A stretch of 64,000 nucleotides of DNA from Mycobacterium sp. 1164966.3 (GTDB lineage: Bacteria; Actinomycetota; Actinomycetes; Mycobacteriales; Mycobacteriaceae). Position 1 is the first letter of the stretch. Every line of letters starts with the position of its first letter. The DNA is taken from NCBI RefSeq assembly GCF_001665395.1, contig NZ_LZSG01000027.1, positions 1-64,000 on the forward strand. Reading direction: 5' to 3'. Below, one piece after another: positions 34,262-44,138 of the stretch. The notes under the pieces were generated by a model. It searched no databases, had not been told where the DNA came from, and saw nothing but the letters and a program-made list of their open reading frames with translations. The position numbers and the translations under genes were made by a program.

Positions 34262-37072
34262 GTGGAGTCGCGGGCTCTGCGTCAGGAAAATGTGGAGCTG
34301 ATCGGTCGCCACGCGGAATGCGTCGCGCTCGACCAGCTTCTCAGTGAAGTGCACGACGGCGAAAGCCGAGTTCTGGTGCTGCACGGGGAACCGGGTGTCG
34401 GAAAGACGGCGCTGCTGGAGTACGTCGGCCAGCGGGCTGCGGGCTGCCGCGTCATCCGCGCCAGCGGCGTCGAGTCCGAGATGGAGCTCGCGTACGCCGC
34501 GCTGCATCAGTTCTGCGCGCCGATGCTGGACCGTCTGGACCATTTGCCACCACCACAGCGTGACGCTATGGGCGTGGCTTTGGGCCTGAGCGTAGCGCCG
34601 GCACCGGACCCGCTGCTGATCGGGCTGGCAGTCCTGAGCATGTTCTCCGACGTTGCTGAGGCCCAGCCGCTCGTCTGTTTGGTCGACGATGTTCAATGGC
34701 TTGACCGGGCCTCGGCGCAGGTCTTCGCATTTGTTGCCCGCCGATTGGTAGCCGAATCGGTGGGATTGTTTGCGGCGACGCGCGTTCCCCACCCCGATAT
34801 GAGGACGCTGCCGATGCTGGCGGTTAAGGGCCTCAAGGACACCGATGCGCGGGCACTCCTGGACAGGGTTCTGACCCGGCCCCTTGATGAACGGGTCCGC
34901 GACCGGGTGATCGCCGAGACGCGGGGCAACCCGCTTGCTTTGCTGGAACTGCCCCGTGGTGTGAGCGTGCAGGAACTGGCGGGCGGGTTCGGCTTACCGG
35001 GGGCGGCGCGGCTATCTGCGGCAATGGAAGAAAACTTCCGCCGTTGGATCGAATCCTTGCCGGATGTTACCCGCGACCTGCTGCTGCTGGCGGCGGCCGA
35101 GCCGCTCGGCGATCCAACACTGCTGTGGCAAGCGGCCGTGCGGCTGGGTATCGGTGCCGACGCCGCCACACCTGCCATCGAAAGCGGCTTGGCTGAGTTT
35201 GGCACGCGAGTGCGGTTTCGCCATCCATTAGCCCGCACGGCCGCCTACCGATCAGCTCCGCTTCGTGCCAGGCAACAGGCACACCGCGCGCTGGCTGAGG
35301 TGACCGACTCGGAGCTGGATCCCGACCGGCGCGCATGGCACCGCGCCCAAGCCGCGTCAGGCCCGGACGACGATGTCGCCTCGGAATTGGAGCGCTCGGC
35401 CGCGCGGGCGCGGGCGCGCGGCGGCCTGGCGGCGGCAGCCGCGTTTCATGAGCGGGCAACAATGTTGACACTTGATCGTGCCCGCCGTACGGCGCGGGCA
35501 TTGGCGGCCGCGTCAGCCAAGGTCGAAGCTGGTGCCTTCGACTCGGCACTGGACCTGCTTGCCATGGCCGAGCGTGGACCGCTGGACGAACTCCATCGTG
35601 CCCGCGCCGACCTTATCCGGGCCCAGCTCGCGTTCGCCACGAGCCGGGGTGGCGACGCTCCGCTCCTGCTGCTGCGGGCGGCCAGGCGGTTTGAGCCGAT
35701 CGACGCCAGTCTCGCCAGGCAGACCTACTTGGATGCTATTTCGGCTGCAGCATTCGCAGGCCGCCTTGCCAGTCCGGGCGGTGGCGTACTCGACGTGGCA
35801 CGGGCTGCAACCACGGCCCCGCTGCCGGCGCGCACGCCGCGCGCGCCCGATTTCCTCCTGGAAGGGTTGGCGGCGAATTTTGTCGTGGGATACCGCGCGG
35901 CGGTGCCAAACCTGCGGGCGGCAGTGAGTGCCTTCGGCACCAACATGTCGGTAGATGAAGAACTGCGCTGGATGTGGCTGATAAACCTGGCGGCGTTGCA
36001 CTTATGGGATGACGAAGACTGGGACGCACTCTCCGGACGGTACCTTCAACTGGCGCGCACCGCCGGCGCGATGAACGAGCTCCCGCTTGCCCTGAGCACA
36101 CGTGCCATCATGCTGACGTTCGCTGGCGACTTGACCACCGCGAGCGCGCTAACCGACGAGCAGCGCACGGTGACGGAAGCCACGGGGATCAGTCTTGCTC
36201 CCTACGCTGCCATGCACCTGGCCGCGATGCACGGGCGGGAAGCGGCGACGTGTGCCCTCATCGAGCAGACCGCCGCAGAGGCGCCCCGGCGGGGCGAAGG
36301 TATCTCGATAGCCGTCGCCGAGTGGACGAGAGCCGTGCTTCATAACGGCTGGGGCAACTATTCGGAGGCGATGGCCGCCGCCCAGCAGGCTCTCTACCAC
36401 CAGGAGTACCCGGACGTCAGATACCCGGGTGTGGCCAACTGGGCTGCGGCCGAGCTCATCGAGGCGGCCGTGCGCAACGGGATGTGCGAGACGGCGACCG
36501 AAACAGCCCACTGGATCACAGAGATGACCAGCGCCAGTCACACCGAGTGGGCGGTCGGGGTGGAGACGCGGTCGCACGCGCTGCTGGCCGAGGGGGAGGC
36601 CGCAGAGCGGCTCTATCAGGAATCGATCAGACACCTTAGCCACAGCCGCGTCCGCACCGAGCTCGCCCGGGCTCATCTGCTCTATGGGGAATGGCTGCGG
36701 CGGGAGGGTCGGCGCACGGATGCCCGGACGCAGCTCCGCGCCGCGCACGGCATGCTCGACGCGATGGGCATGCATGCGTTCGCCGAGCGCGCGGGGCGCG
36801 AGCTTCAGGCCACCGGTGAAACCGCTCGCAAGCGGACGGCCTCCCTCGGCGGCGAACAACTGACCCCGCAGGAAGTCCAGGTCGCCCGGATGGCACGGGA
36901 TGGCTTGTCCAACCCCGAAATTGGCGCGCGACTGTTCATCAGCGCCCGAACCGTTCAGTATCACCTGCGCAAGGTGTTCGCCAAGCTCGCCATCAGCTCG
37001 CGCAACCAGCTCCACCAGGTCCTTCCGAGCAGTCCTTCACCGCAGCTGATTTCACCGCAGCGGATTCGCTGA
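34262..37072 (+). CDS. Large LuxR-family ATPase regulator (LAL type), copy 1
   Basis: The 936-aa protein has an N-terminal AAA/STAND ATPase: Walker A GEPGVGKTALL at about 42-52 and Walker B LVCLVDDVQW. A long helical, TPR-like middle follows, then a C-terminal LuxR helix-turn-helix (LTPQEVQVARMARDGLSNPE, ARTVQYHLRKVFAKL). Such LAL regulators activate specific operons after ligand and ATP binding. GTG 34262 is the most upstream start; GTG at codon 11 (VELIGRHAE) is also possible. It is closely related throughout to the protein encoded at 51135-53978. Confidence 0.9.
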   Translation: MESRALRQENVELIGRHAECVALDQLLSEVHDGESRVLVLHGEPGVGKTALLEYVGQRAAGCRVIRASGVESEMELAYAALHQFCAPMLDRLDHLPPPQRDAMGVALGLSVAPAPDPLLIGLAVLSMFSDVAEAQPLVCLVDDVQWLDRASAQVFAFVARRLVAESVGLFAATRVPHPDMRTLPMLAVKGLKDTDARALLDRVLTRPLDERVRDRVIAETRGNPLALLELPRGVSVQELAGGFGLPGAARLSAAMEENFRRWIESLPDVTRDLLLLAAAEPLGDPTLLWQAAVRLGIGADAATPAIESGLAEFGTRVRFRHPLARTAAYRSAPLRARQQAHRALAEVTDSELDPDRRAWHRAQAASGPDDDVASELERSAARARARGGLAAAAAFHERATMLTLDRARRTARALAAASAKVEAGAFDSALDLLAMAERGPLDELHRARADLIRAQLAFATSRGGDAPLLLLRAARRFEPIDASLARQTYLDAISAAAFAGRLASPGGGVLDVARAATTAPLPARTPRAPDFLLEGLAANFVVGYRAAVPNLRAAVSAFGTNMSVDEELRWMWLINLAALHLWDDEDWDALSGRYLQLARTAGAMNELPLALSTRAIMLTFAGDLTTASALTDEQRTVTEATGISLAPYAAMHLAAMHGREAATCALIEQTAAEAPRRGEGISIAVAEWTRAVLHNGWGNYSEAMAAAQQALYHQEYPDVRYPGVANWAAAELIEAAVRNGMCETATETAHWITEMTSASHTEWAVGVETRSHALLAEGEAAERLYQESIRHLSHSRVRTELARAHLLYGEWLRREGRRTDARTQLRAAHGMLDAMGMHAFAERAGRELQATGETARKRTASLGGEQLTPQEVQVARMARDGLSNPEIGARLFISARTVQYHLRKVFAKLAISSRNQLHQVLPSSPSPQLISPQRIR

Positions 37073-37303
37073 ATCAGATCGCGGTGCCACGGTGAGCACA
37101 ACGCACGCCCTCATTCCGATCGGTGCGGCCACCGGCAGGCCACCCAACTAGCCATCTGGCGGATGCAACCATGGCTCAATCCACGGCAGCCTGTTGCTAT
37201 TGACAACGACCGCCCACAGGGCTGCGAGCCAGTAGATGTCCGCGACGACTTCGTCGAGATCATCCTCAACTGGCCCGAGTAGCACTACCAAGGAACCATC
37301 ACC

Positions 37304-38047
37304 GTGAACAATGATCTCAGCAATCTCGCAAACGACCAACAGCAACCGGATCGAAAATGCTGTGCGAATGGCTCATTCAAATGGGTCGTACACCACCGAA
37401 TGGCGTGCACGCCCGAGGCTTCAGGTGCGGCAGGCGACCCCATCACCGAACTCAATATGCGGTTCGAACGCGACGCCATACCGTTGATTGATCGGCTCTT
37501 TGCCGGTGCGCTAAGTCTGACGCGAAATAAGCAAGACGCCGAAGACTTAGTGCAGGAAACGATGTTGCGCGCGTACGCAGGCTTTCATACCTTCCGCGAG
37601 GGAACGAATCTGAAAGCGTGGCTCTACCGGATCTTGCAGAACACCTGGATCAATCAGTACCGCAAGAAACAGTCGCGGCTCGCTGAGATCCCAGTCGAGT
37701 ACATCACTGACCAGCATATGGCGGCTGACGTACTACTTACCTCGGCTAGGCTGCGCTCGGCTGAAGTCGACGCCCTCGAGTCGTTGCCCGACGACGAGGT
37801 AAAGGCCGCCCTGATGACACTGCGCGAGGAGTTACGCGTCGCCGTTTATTACGCCGACGTGGAGGGATTCTCGTACAAGGAAATTGCCAACATCACGAAT
37901 GCTTCTGTCGGCACGGTGATGTCGCGACTTCATCGCGGCCGACAACGATTGCGTATAGCTCTTCGAATGGTCGCCAGCCGACGCGGCATGACGTCCGCTG
38001 AAACCTGGAGCGATCAGCCGTCCGCCACGCCGGTAATCGCCATCTAG
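37304..38047 (+). CDS. ECF sigma factor, SigH/SigE-like
   Basis: Region 2 starts at [20 protein letters not shown] and includes [21 protein letters not shown] and [23 protein letters not shown]. Region 4 is [20 protein letters not shown] with [17 protein letters not shown]. The core is strikingly like mycobacterial SigH, so it is a paralogue. GTG 37304 has AAGGA upstream and gives 247 aa; ATG 37400 would give an N-terminus of SigH length. No zinc anti-sigma (HxxxCxxC) gene follows, unlike the usual sigH-rshA layout. Confidence 0.88.
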   Translation: MNNDLSNLANDQQQPDRKCCANGSFKWVVHHRMACTPEASGAAGDPITELNMRFERDAIPLIDRLFAGALSLTRNKQDAEDLVQETMLRAYAGFHTFREGTNLKAWLYRILQNTWINQYRKKQSRLAEIPVEYITDQHMAADVLLTSARLRSAEVDALESLPDDEVKAALMTLREELRVAVYYADVEGFSYKEIANITNASVGTVMSRLHRGRQRLRIALRMVASRRGMTSAETWSDQPSATPVIAI

Positions 38048-38301
38048 CGGTGGTCCGGAGATGCGCCACACGACGATGGGTGGGCACTGGCCGACTCGAA
38101 TTCTCAACAGCTGCAACGAGGTAGCGCCGTGCGAGTGGGTGTGGCGTATTCGGCCCAGTGTGGCTTCACCGAACTCCGCCAGTCCGGGTGCCTTTAAGCG
38201 TCAGGCTGCACAAGGCGTCACCCACCCCCACCGACTTCCCTGGACGGCCTGCTGGCGCATCGTTTTGGATTCCCACAACAGAAAAAACGAGAGGAAACAC
38301 C

Positions 38302-38739
38302 ATGCCCATCTATCAGTGCTACTCCCCACCAGGGTTGCTGACCGAGACTGCAAAAGCCCAAATCGCCGACGAGATCACCACCATTCACACCGATGCCACT
38401 GGTGCACCGGAGTTGTTCGTCAGTGTCGTGTTCCAGGAGGTCCAGGACGGCGACTGTTTCGTGGCCCGCGAACCGTCAACCCACTCTTATATTCTCGGCA
38501 TGATCCGCCACGGACGTAGCCTCGAAACGCGCCAGGTGATGCTGCGTGAATTCTCGCACATGTGGAGACGTATCACCGGCCAATCTGAGGCCGAACTTCT
38601 CGTCGCGTTGACCGAAGTCGACCCTGCAAGCGCCATGGAATCGGGCTTGATCCTGCCCGAGCCCGGCGACGAACAAGAGTGGTTCGATGAGAATCACGCG
38701 AGACTGGCCGAATTGGGAGTGACTTTAACGCCCTGGTAA
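38302..38739 (+). CDS. Tautomerase-superfamily protein, cis-CaaD/Cg10 type
   Basis: The start ATG follows GAGAGGAAACACC. After Met removal the catalytic Pro1 is exposed (PIYQCYSPP). His28, the Arg pair in IRHGRS (equivalent to Arg70 and Arg73 of cis-3-chloroacrylate dehalogenase) and Glu in SAMESG (Glu114) are retained. The position of Tyr103 appears to be Ala (LLVALTE). At 145 aa it is a fused double-domain tautomerase acting on an unsaturated or halogenated acid, or with only promiscuous activity. It stands alone downstream of the sigma gene, possibly under its control. Confidence 0.85.
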   Translation: MPIYQCYSPPGLLTETAKAQIADEITTIHTDATGAPELFVSVVFQEVQDGDCFVAREPSTHSYILGMIRHGRSLETRQVMLREFSHMWRRITGQSEAELLVALTEVDPASAMESGLILPEPGDEQEWFDENHARLAELGVTLTPW

Positions 38740-39685
38740 ACGTGCAGCCTCCCGACCAGGGAACGCGGAGGGAGTCCCGACTATCGCTGGTACACAACGA
38801 TTGTCGGCGAAGGATAGACACTTTCGATTACCACCGGGTGGGCTTGCACATAACAGTTCTCGAGGCATCCGGCTGCCGCCCACGCAACATAGCTGGAGGC
38901 CTCGGGGGATCGAACGCCTTATCACCATGTGCCAGCGTCTGATGCCAAACGCTTAGTTGTAGGCCATTTAAGCTTCCCATAATTATGGGACCAAAGCGGT
39001 TGCCACCTTGCCGAGATAGTTGGTATTCAAGGCGCATCCTCCATGCGGACCCGCCTGATACGTGCGCTCGCCAGCGGTTGCCGTTGCCAATGTCCCCTCT
39101 TGTGGGATAGACGGCAGGATTGGGTCAGTCCGGATAGCCGCGCATTCCGCCAGACTGTGTTGTGCAACAACTTTCGGAGATTGGAACGAGCCCGCTGCCG
39201 ATGCGTTAGCACACGGCAGTACACGCGACATCTGGAGGATCGCCCGTGAAGCCACTGACCCAGAAACGCTTAGCCGGAGGTTTCGGATGCCGGCAAAGTT
39301 GAGCCCTTCATCGAGGCGGCGACGGAAAGCTGCTCAGCAGCGGACCGAGCGCTACTCTCGGCGACATTGCTGATGCTGTGGCCGCGGCCCAAGAGGCCTT
39401 ACGCACTGCTAGAAGACGACTCCAGCGCCCGAACGAGCCCGCGCCCTCGAACGACTGGCCGAGGCACTCGAGCGGCTCTCGCCAACCGAAGACTTTTCAA
39501 CTCTGCCACAAACTCATGGCCCAGGTTCGACGATCACTGCCCGCCCCATTTGTAGTTTTCCGAAATCAAAGCATTCCGAACGCTGATCGCCCAGCTTGCC
39601 AAGGTCGATCAGCTACCCACACCCATGCGCTCGTCGAGCGGTTTCAGCTCACCGTTCGCTCGAGCTACCAAGTGAGGAGATACCG
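38740..39685. other. Gene-free, decayed-looking stretch
   Basis: No supported intact gene. Between about 39200 and 39550 segments with coding-like composition appear in alternating frames (for example ARALERLAEALERL near 39430), suggesting one decayed gene that I cannot identify. The rest is AT-richer with scattered stops. Confidence 0.45.
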
Positions 39686-40543
39686 ATGCAGCTCCAAATA
39701 CGTGCAGCCGCGATGGAGGATGCGGCTACCTGCGGACAGATCTGCTATGACGCATTCGCAGCCATTGCCGGTCGCCACGGATTTCCGCCGGAGCTACCGT
39801 CCCTCGACGCGGCAGTAACGCTAATGTCGGAACTGATAGGCAATCCCGGCTTCTTCGGGGTCGTCGCGGAATGTGAAGGAAGGGTAGTCGGGAGCAACTT
39901 TCTCGACGAACGCTCGATGATCCTCGGCGTGGGTCCGATCTCGGTGGAGCCTACATCGCAGGACCGGCAACTCGGTCGCGCGTTAATGACCGCGGTCCTC
40001 GACCGCAGCGCGGCTCGTGGCGCGCCGGGAGTGCGATTGGTCCAAATCGCGTATCACAACCGTTCGCTAAGCCTCTATACCAAACTTGGGTTCGACATAC
40101 GCGAACCGCTGGCCGCATTGCAGGGGACTCCGCTTGAGCTACAAATACACGGTTATGCTGTCCGGCGGGCGACCGAGGCAGACATCGACGCGTGTAATGC
40201 ACTGTGCGTACGTGTGCTCGGCCACGACCGCAAGGGCGAGCTGGTGGATGCGATTGCTCTACGCAGCGCCACGGTCGTCGAGCGTCAGGGACGCATCAGC
40301 GGTTACGCAACCGGAATCGGCTATTTCACGCATTCGGTCGCTGAAACTAACGACGATCTCGCCGCGCTCATCGCCGCGGCGGAAGAATATTCCGGCCCCG
40401 GGTTTTTGGTACCGCTGCGGAACACCGAATTACTGCGCTGGTGCCTCCAGCACGGTCTACGGGTTGTCCATATGCACAATCTCATGAGCATTGGCCTATA
40501 TCAGGAACCTCGCGGAGCATTTCTCCCGTCGATTTTTTGCTGA
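39686..40543 (+). CDS. GNAT-family N-acetyltransferase with C-terminal extension
   Basis: ATG 39686 has GAGGAG upstream and gives 285 aa. The N-terminal GNAT domain has IRAAAMEDAATCGQICYDAF at the start, the acetyl-CoA loop SQDRQLGRALMTAVLDRSAAR (Q/RxxGxG/A-like) and YHNRSLSLYTKLGFD. A second domain from residue 150 (YAVRRATEADIDACNALC) looks like a further degenerate GNAT fold, as in tandem GNAT proteins. The substrate is unknown. It is more AT-rich than the core genes to the left. Confidence 0.85.
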   Translation: MQLQIRAAAMEDAATCGQICYDAFAAIAGRHGFPPELPSLDAAVTLMSELIGNPGFFGVVAECEGRVVGSNFLDERSMILGVGPISVEPTSQDRQLGRALMTAVLDRSAARGAPGVRLVQIAYHNRSLSLYTKLGFDIREPLAALQGTPLELQIHGYAVRRATEADIDACNALCVRVLGHDRKGELVDAIALRSATVVERQGRISGYATGIGYFTHSVAETNDDLAALIAAAEEYSGPGFLVPLRNTELLRWCLQHGLRVVHMHNLMSIGLYQEPRGAFLPSIFC

Positions 40544-40817
40544 TTGGACACATATCTGACAGATCTCACACGGCCACTGCTCAAGCGTCGTGCCCTGAGG
40601 AATCTGGGGGCGGTGCTTCGCGTGTCATTTCTGCTCGAACCCGGATCCTCGGAGGAACGCTTGTGGCTGGCGTAGCCATCGGCGTAAAACTCGTCGACGC
40701 CCCATCCTGTCCTCGGCGCAACCACCGCGAAAGAAAGTCTATGACCCTGTTTGTGGGGACGTGGTTGGCAAGCTGAAGCTCATCGAGTCCCTCCCAAACG
40801 TAGGCGGCGAGACGGGC

Positions 40818-40923
40818 GCCGGGTTCACATTTTGCGTAGTCCGCGAAGGATTCTGCTCAGCGGAAGGGCTGCGGCCAGACCGCAGCGCAGGCTGTGCTGC
40901 ATGCGCTGAGGTTGCCGATAATC
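40818..40923 (-). pseudogene. 3'-end fragment of the LLM oxidoreductase gene (second copy)
   Basis: About 105 bp matches 42842-42955, the 3' end of the intact LLM gene, in the same orientation. The end [13 protein letters not shown] is readable, but a single-base deletion breaks the frame upstream. Similarity begins at GGGTTCACATTTTGCG and stops after GCCGATAATCG. It lies just past the stop of the GMC oxidoreductase. Confidence 0.85.
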
Positions 40924-40963
40924 GCTCGTGATGCTTAAAGCGCGAAACTGACACCCTGTGTGC

Positions 40964-42520
40964 TCACAACGCATGTTCCGCTTTGAGAATGTCACCGGCG
41001 CGCTCACCGATGACGACACACGGAGCCATCGTGTTGCCGGTGGTTATGCGCGGCATGATCGATGCGTCAGCGATTCGAACGCCTTCTAGCCCATACACCT
41101 TGAGACTTCCATCCACGACCGACATCACGTCCCGCCCCATTTTGGCCGTGCCGCAAGAGTGGAAGTAGCTTTCTGCTGCGTTACGGACGAAACGGATCAG
41201 CTCCGGCCGCGTGAGATCACCCGGCATCACTTCACGTTTGATGAAGGGCCGCAGAGCCGCCGAATTCCCGAGTCCGCGGCATAAGTCAACGCAGGCGAGT
41301 GCAATCTCGACGTCGTCGGCCTCCGCCAGCATGTTTCCCTCGACCGTCACTGGGTCCCCCGGATGGGGGCCGGTAAGCCAGATCCTGCCACGACTCTTGG
41401 GCTGTAGCACCCCGGCACACATCGTCCATCCCAGCTCGGGTACGTCGTAATCTTGAGCATTTTCCTTGCTGCACATGGGAAATTCTCCGACGCAGATTTG
41501 TATATCAGGAGCTTCCAGACTGGAGTCGCTCTTCCAGAACACCGTGGCCTCGGCCCCGTTGTTGCGTGGCTTGAGCGGCTCTCTCCATTCCCAAACGCAG
41601 TCGATGCGCGGATGATTCTGGTAGTTTCGCCCGACACCAGGCAGATGTGCCACGACCGGAATCCCCAAGCGTCGCAATTCGTCAGCATCACCGATGCCCG
41701 ACTGCATGAGCACCTTCGGCGTGTTCACCGCGCCCAGCGAAACGACCACCTCGTTCGCCACGGCAACGCTATGGGTCTTTCCGCCGTGCGAGAACTCCAC
41801 CGCCGCGATCCGGTTGTTATCGAAGGCGAGCCGCGTCACCGTCGCGCCGGTGATAACAGTTAAGTTCGACCGGCACCGGTGCGGGTAGACGTAGGAACGA
41901 AACACCGACTGCCGGATCCCGTTGCACAAAGTCAGGTCGAGGATCGATGCCCCACCGTCGCCGACCATCATCTCGTCGTTATTACTTTTGTAGCTGGGGA
42001 TTCCGATCGAGCGCGCAGCCTCGACGATGGCGAAGGCGAGCGGGTTGGGATCGGGAGCGGGCGCGACGAAGATCGGGCCGCCGACGCCACGGTACTTGGG
42101 GTCGTATGGCCCGCCCCAGTTTTCGATCCGGCGGTAGATGTCGAGAATTGCTTGATAGCCCCAGGACTCGTTATCCGCCTCAGCCGCAAAGTAGTCCCAG
42201 TCACTCGGGTGTCCCCGCGCCCACACCATCACATTGATGCTCGATCCTCCACCAAGCACCTTGCCCATGGAAAGCGAGATTGATCTGCCATTAAGTTGAG
42301 CTGAGGGTTGAGAGACGAAATTCCAGTCACGCTCACTGCCCAAGTTGAGCGTCCATTGGGAGGGGTCTTGGACGGCAGGCACATCGTCAGTGCCCCCCGC
42401 CTCAAGCAATAGGACAGTGACATCAGAGTTTTCAGCTACGCGGCTCGCGACGACCGATCCCGATGAGCCGGAGCCGCAAACCACAAAGTCGTACCGTGGT
42501 GCAATCTTGGAACTAGCCAT
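40964..42520 (-). CDS. GMC-family FAD oxidoreductase
   Basis: ATG 42520 gives 518 aa. It has the N-terminal dinucleotide motif VVCGSGSSGSVVASRVAE, the GMC signature region GKVLGGGSSINVMVWARGHPSD, VVVSLGAVNTPKVLMQSGIG, and the C-terminal catalytic HSCGTAKMG with NTMAPCVVIGERAGD. Members oxidise alcohols (choline, aryl or steroid-side alcohols). The gene and its upstream 330 bp are flanked by direct copies of the neighbouring LLM gene's 3' end, so it may have arrived as a cassette. Confidence 0.9.
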   Translation of the reverse strand: MASSKIAPRYDFVVCGSGSSGSVVASRVAENSDVTVLLLEAGGTDDVPAVQDPSQWTLNLGSERDWNFVSQPSAQLNGRSISLSMGKVLGGGSSINVMVWARGHPSDWDYFAAEADNESWGYQAILDIYRRIENWGGPYDPKYRGVGGPIFVAPAPDPNPLAFAIVEAARSIGIPSYKSNNDEMMVGDGGASILDLTLCNGIRQSVFRSYVYPHRCRSNLTVITGATVTRLAFDNNRIAAVEFSHGGKTHSVAVANEVVVSLGAVNTPKVLMQSGIGDADELRRLGIPVVAHLPGVGRNYQNHPRIDCVWEWREPLKPRNNGAEATVFWKSDSSLEAPDIQICVGEFPMCSKENAQDYDVPELGWTMCAGVLQPKSRGRIWLTGPHPGDPVTVEGNMLAEADDVEIALACVDLCRGLGNSAALRPFIKREVMPGDLTRPELIRFVRNAAESYFHSCGTAKMGRDVMSVVDGSLKVYGLEGVRIADASIMPRITTGNTMAPCVVIGERAGDILKAEHAL

Positions 42521-42848
42521 GTACGTTCTCCAGCCTTGTCTAATCAAAGGTTGCGCGCGGCCCGCGCTGCCGGCGTCGCAGCGGGCGGAATCGGTTGATG
42601 GCCTGTCGTACAGCCAAATCGATTCCACGCGTAGCTGCGTTGAAACTGTGCCGGCGCTGTCCTGGCATTTGGCATCGTTGATAGCTCTCGCCGAAGGCAC
42701 TCGATGCCGTATCGAGGTCGTCGCCGCCCGGGAAGGCGGCTCTCGGGCGTCTTCATTGCCTCGATATGCTGGTGTCTCGCTGAAATTCCTTTCCTACCTT
42801 GGTTTTACACACCTCGTCGTAGCTGAGGCGCACCTAGACGCGTCGGGT
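42521..42848. other. Spacer between GMC and LLM genes
   Basis: About 330 bp without a supported gene. It must contain the promoter and leader of the GMC oxidoreductase. No motif recognised. Confidence 0.45.
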
Positions 42849-43991
42849 TCACATTTTGCGTAGTCCGCGAAGGATTCTGCTTAGCGGAAGCGTTGCGGCC
42901 AGACCGCGGCGCAGGCTGGGCTGTATGCCGCTGAGGTTGCCGATAATCGGATATCGCAGGCCGTGGTCACGCCATTCGGCGACCTGCTCGATGACGTCAT
43001 CGGGTGTGCCGGTGAGGAGGCACTCTTTGAGTAGTGACGAGGGCACGTCAGCCGTCAAGGATAGGACCGTCTGTTCGTCGAGCGTCTGCGGGATGATGTC
43101 TTGTGCACCGGTGAAGTCGTCACCGAGGGGATGACGCGCGCCGTGGCGGGCCCATAACCGGGCGTGTGCGCTGAGCGCGAACGCTTTCATGGGTTGGGAG
43201 GCCAACGCTTCGTCGACCTGGTCGCGGCTGCGACCAGTCATGACGAAAAACAAGCCCGCGGCGGTGATGGACGTGGGGTCACGGCCGACGTCCGAAGCGG
43301 CGGCCCGGACCTTTTCCAGGCCGACGGCGTAGTCCTTGGGCCGCATCGTCATGGCGGCGGGAAACCATGCATCGGCGTAGCGCCCAGTGGCCCGTAGCAT
43401 GCGCGGCCCGTGGGAGGCGATCCAGATGTCCGGCCACTTGCCGCGGTAGGGCGGTAGGTCGAACACGGCGTTGCGCAGCGGGAAGAATGGTGAATCACGC
43501 GTGACAAGTTCGCCTCTGGAGTTCCACAGCGCGCGAATGGTGGCTAGGGCTTCTTCGAAGCGTGCCACCGGCTTTGACCACTCCACACCGTAGGTCTCAT
43601 TGCTTTCGCGGTTGCCTGTTCCTATACCGAGAATGGCTCGTCCCCGGGTAAGTAGATGCAGCGTGGCGGCCGCCTGAGCGGTAACCGCGGGATTGCGACG
43701 GGCGGCACCGGATACCCCAATCCCAACCCGACGCCGTCCCAATTTATTTCGAGCGGCCAGATATCCCAATACCGTCCATGCTTCGTAGTACGCATCGACA
43801 TCAGGGGCTAGCCGTGCGGTTCCGACGTACTGAGGTGTCAGCACCGATCGCGGAAACAGTGAGGTGAGATGGTCAGGGAACCAAAACGAGTCCACCCGAT
43901 TCCCAACCGCGGTGAGATAACTGGCGCTCACCAACGCCGTTGGTAAGTAGCGGGTGTGTAGCGGTTGTTCTATCAGACCGACCTTAAACAT
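42849..43991 (-). CDS. LLM oxidoreductase, phthiodiolone ketoreductase (Rv2951c) homologue
   Basis: The 380-aa protein matches the remembered M. tuberculosis phthiodiolone/phenolphthiodiolone ketoreductase over long blocks: [20 protein letters not shown], the segment [20 protein letters not shown], and [20 protein letters not shown], and it ends with a similar LRGLRKM tail. These are F420-dependent. No PDIM genes surround it, so it likely reduces another ketone. A fragment of its 3' end is duplicated at 40818-40923. Confidence 0.88.
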   Translation of the reverse strand: MFKVGLIEQPLHTRYLPTALVSASYLTAVGNRVDSFWFPDHLTSLFPRSVLTPQYVGTARLAPDVDAYYEAWTVLGYLAARNKLGRRRVGIGVSGAARRNPAVTAQAAATLHLLTRGRAILGIGTGNRESNETYGVEWSKPVARFEEALATIRALWNSRGELVTRDSPFFPLRNAVFDLPPYRGKWPDIWIASHGPRMLRATGRYADAWFPAAMTMRPKDYAVGLEKVRAAASDVGRDPTSITAAGLFFVMTGRSRDQVDEALASQPMKAFALSAHARLWARHGARHPLGDDFTGAQDIIPQTLDEQTVLSLTADVPSSLLKECLLTGTPDDVIEQVAEWRDHGLRYPIIGNLSGIQPSLRRGLAATLPLSRILRGLRKM

Positions 43992-44138
43992 GCTTACGCG
44001 CTTTCACTCGGAGAGGATTGTGACCGCGGCGACCATGATTGTCACCATCATGCGAAAGTCTCTGCGATAGAGGGGTTTCGCTGCAACGGACCATATTGAC
44101 CGATGCAAAGGGTCAAGCATCAGTGACCCGATGACTCT

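Noticed and set aside
39200..39550. A regulator gene (MarR or TetR-like) upstream of the acetyltransferase
   Set aside because: Helix-like segments occur in different frames with stops between, and no intact helix-turn-helix could be found.
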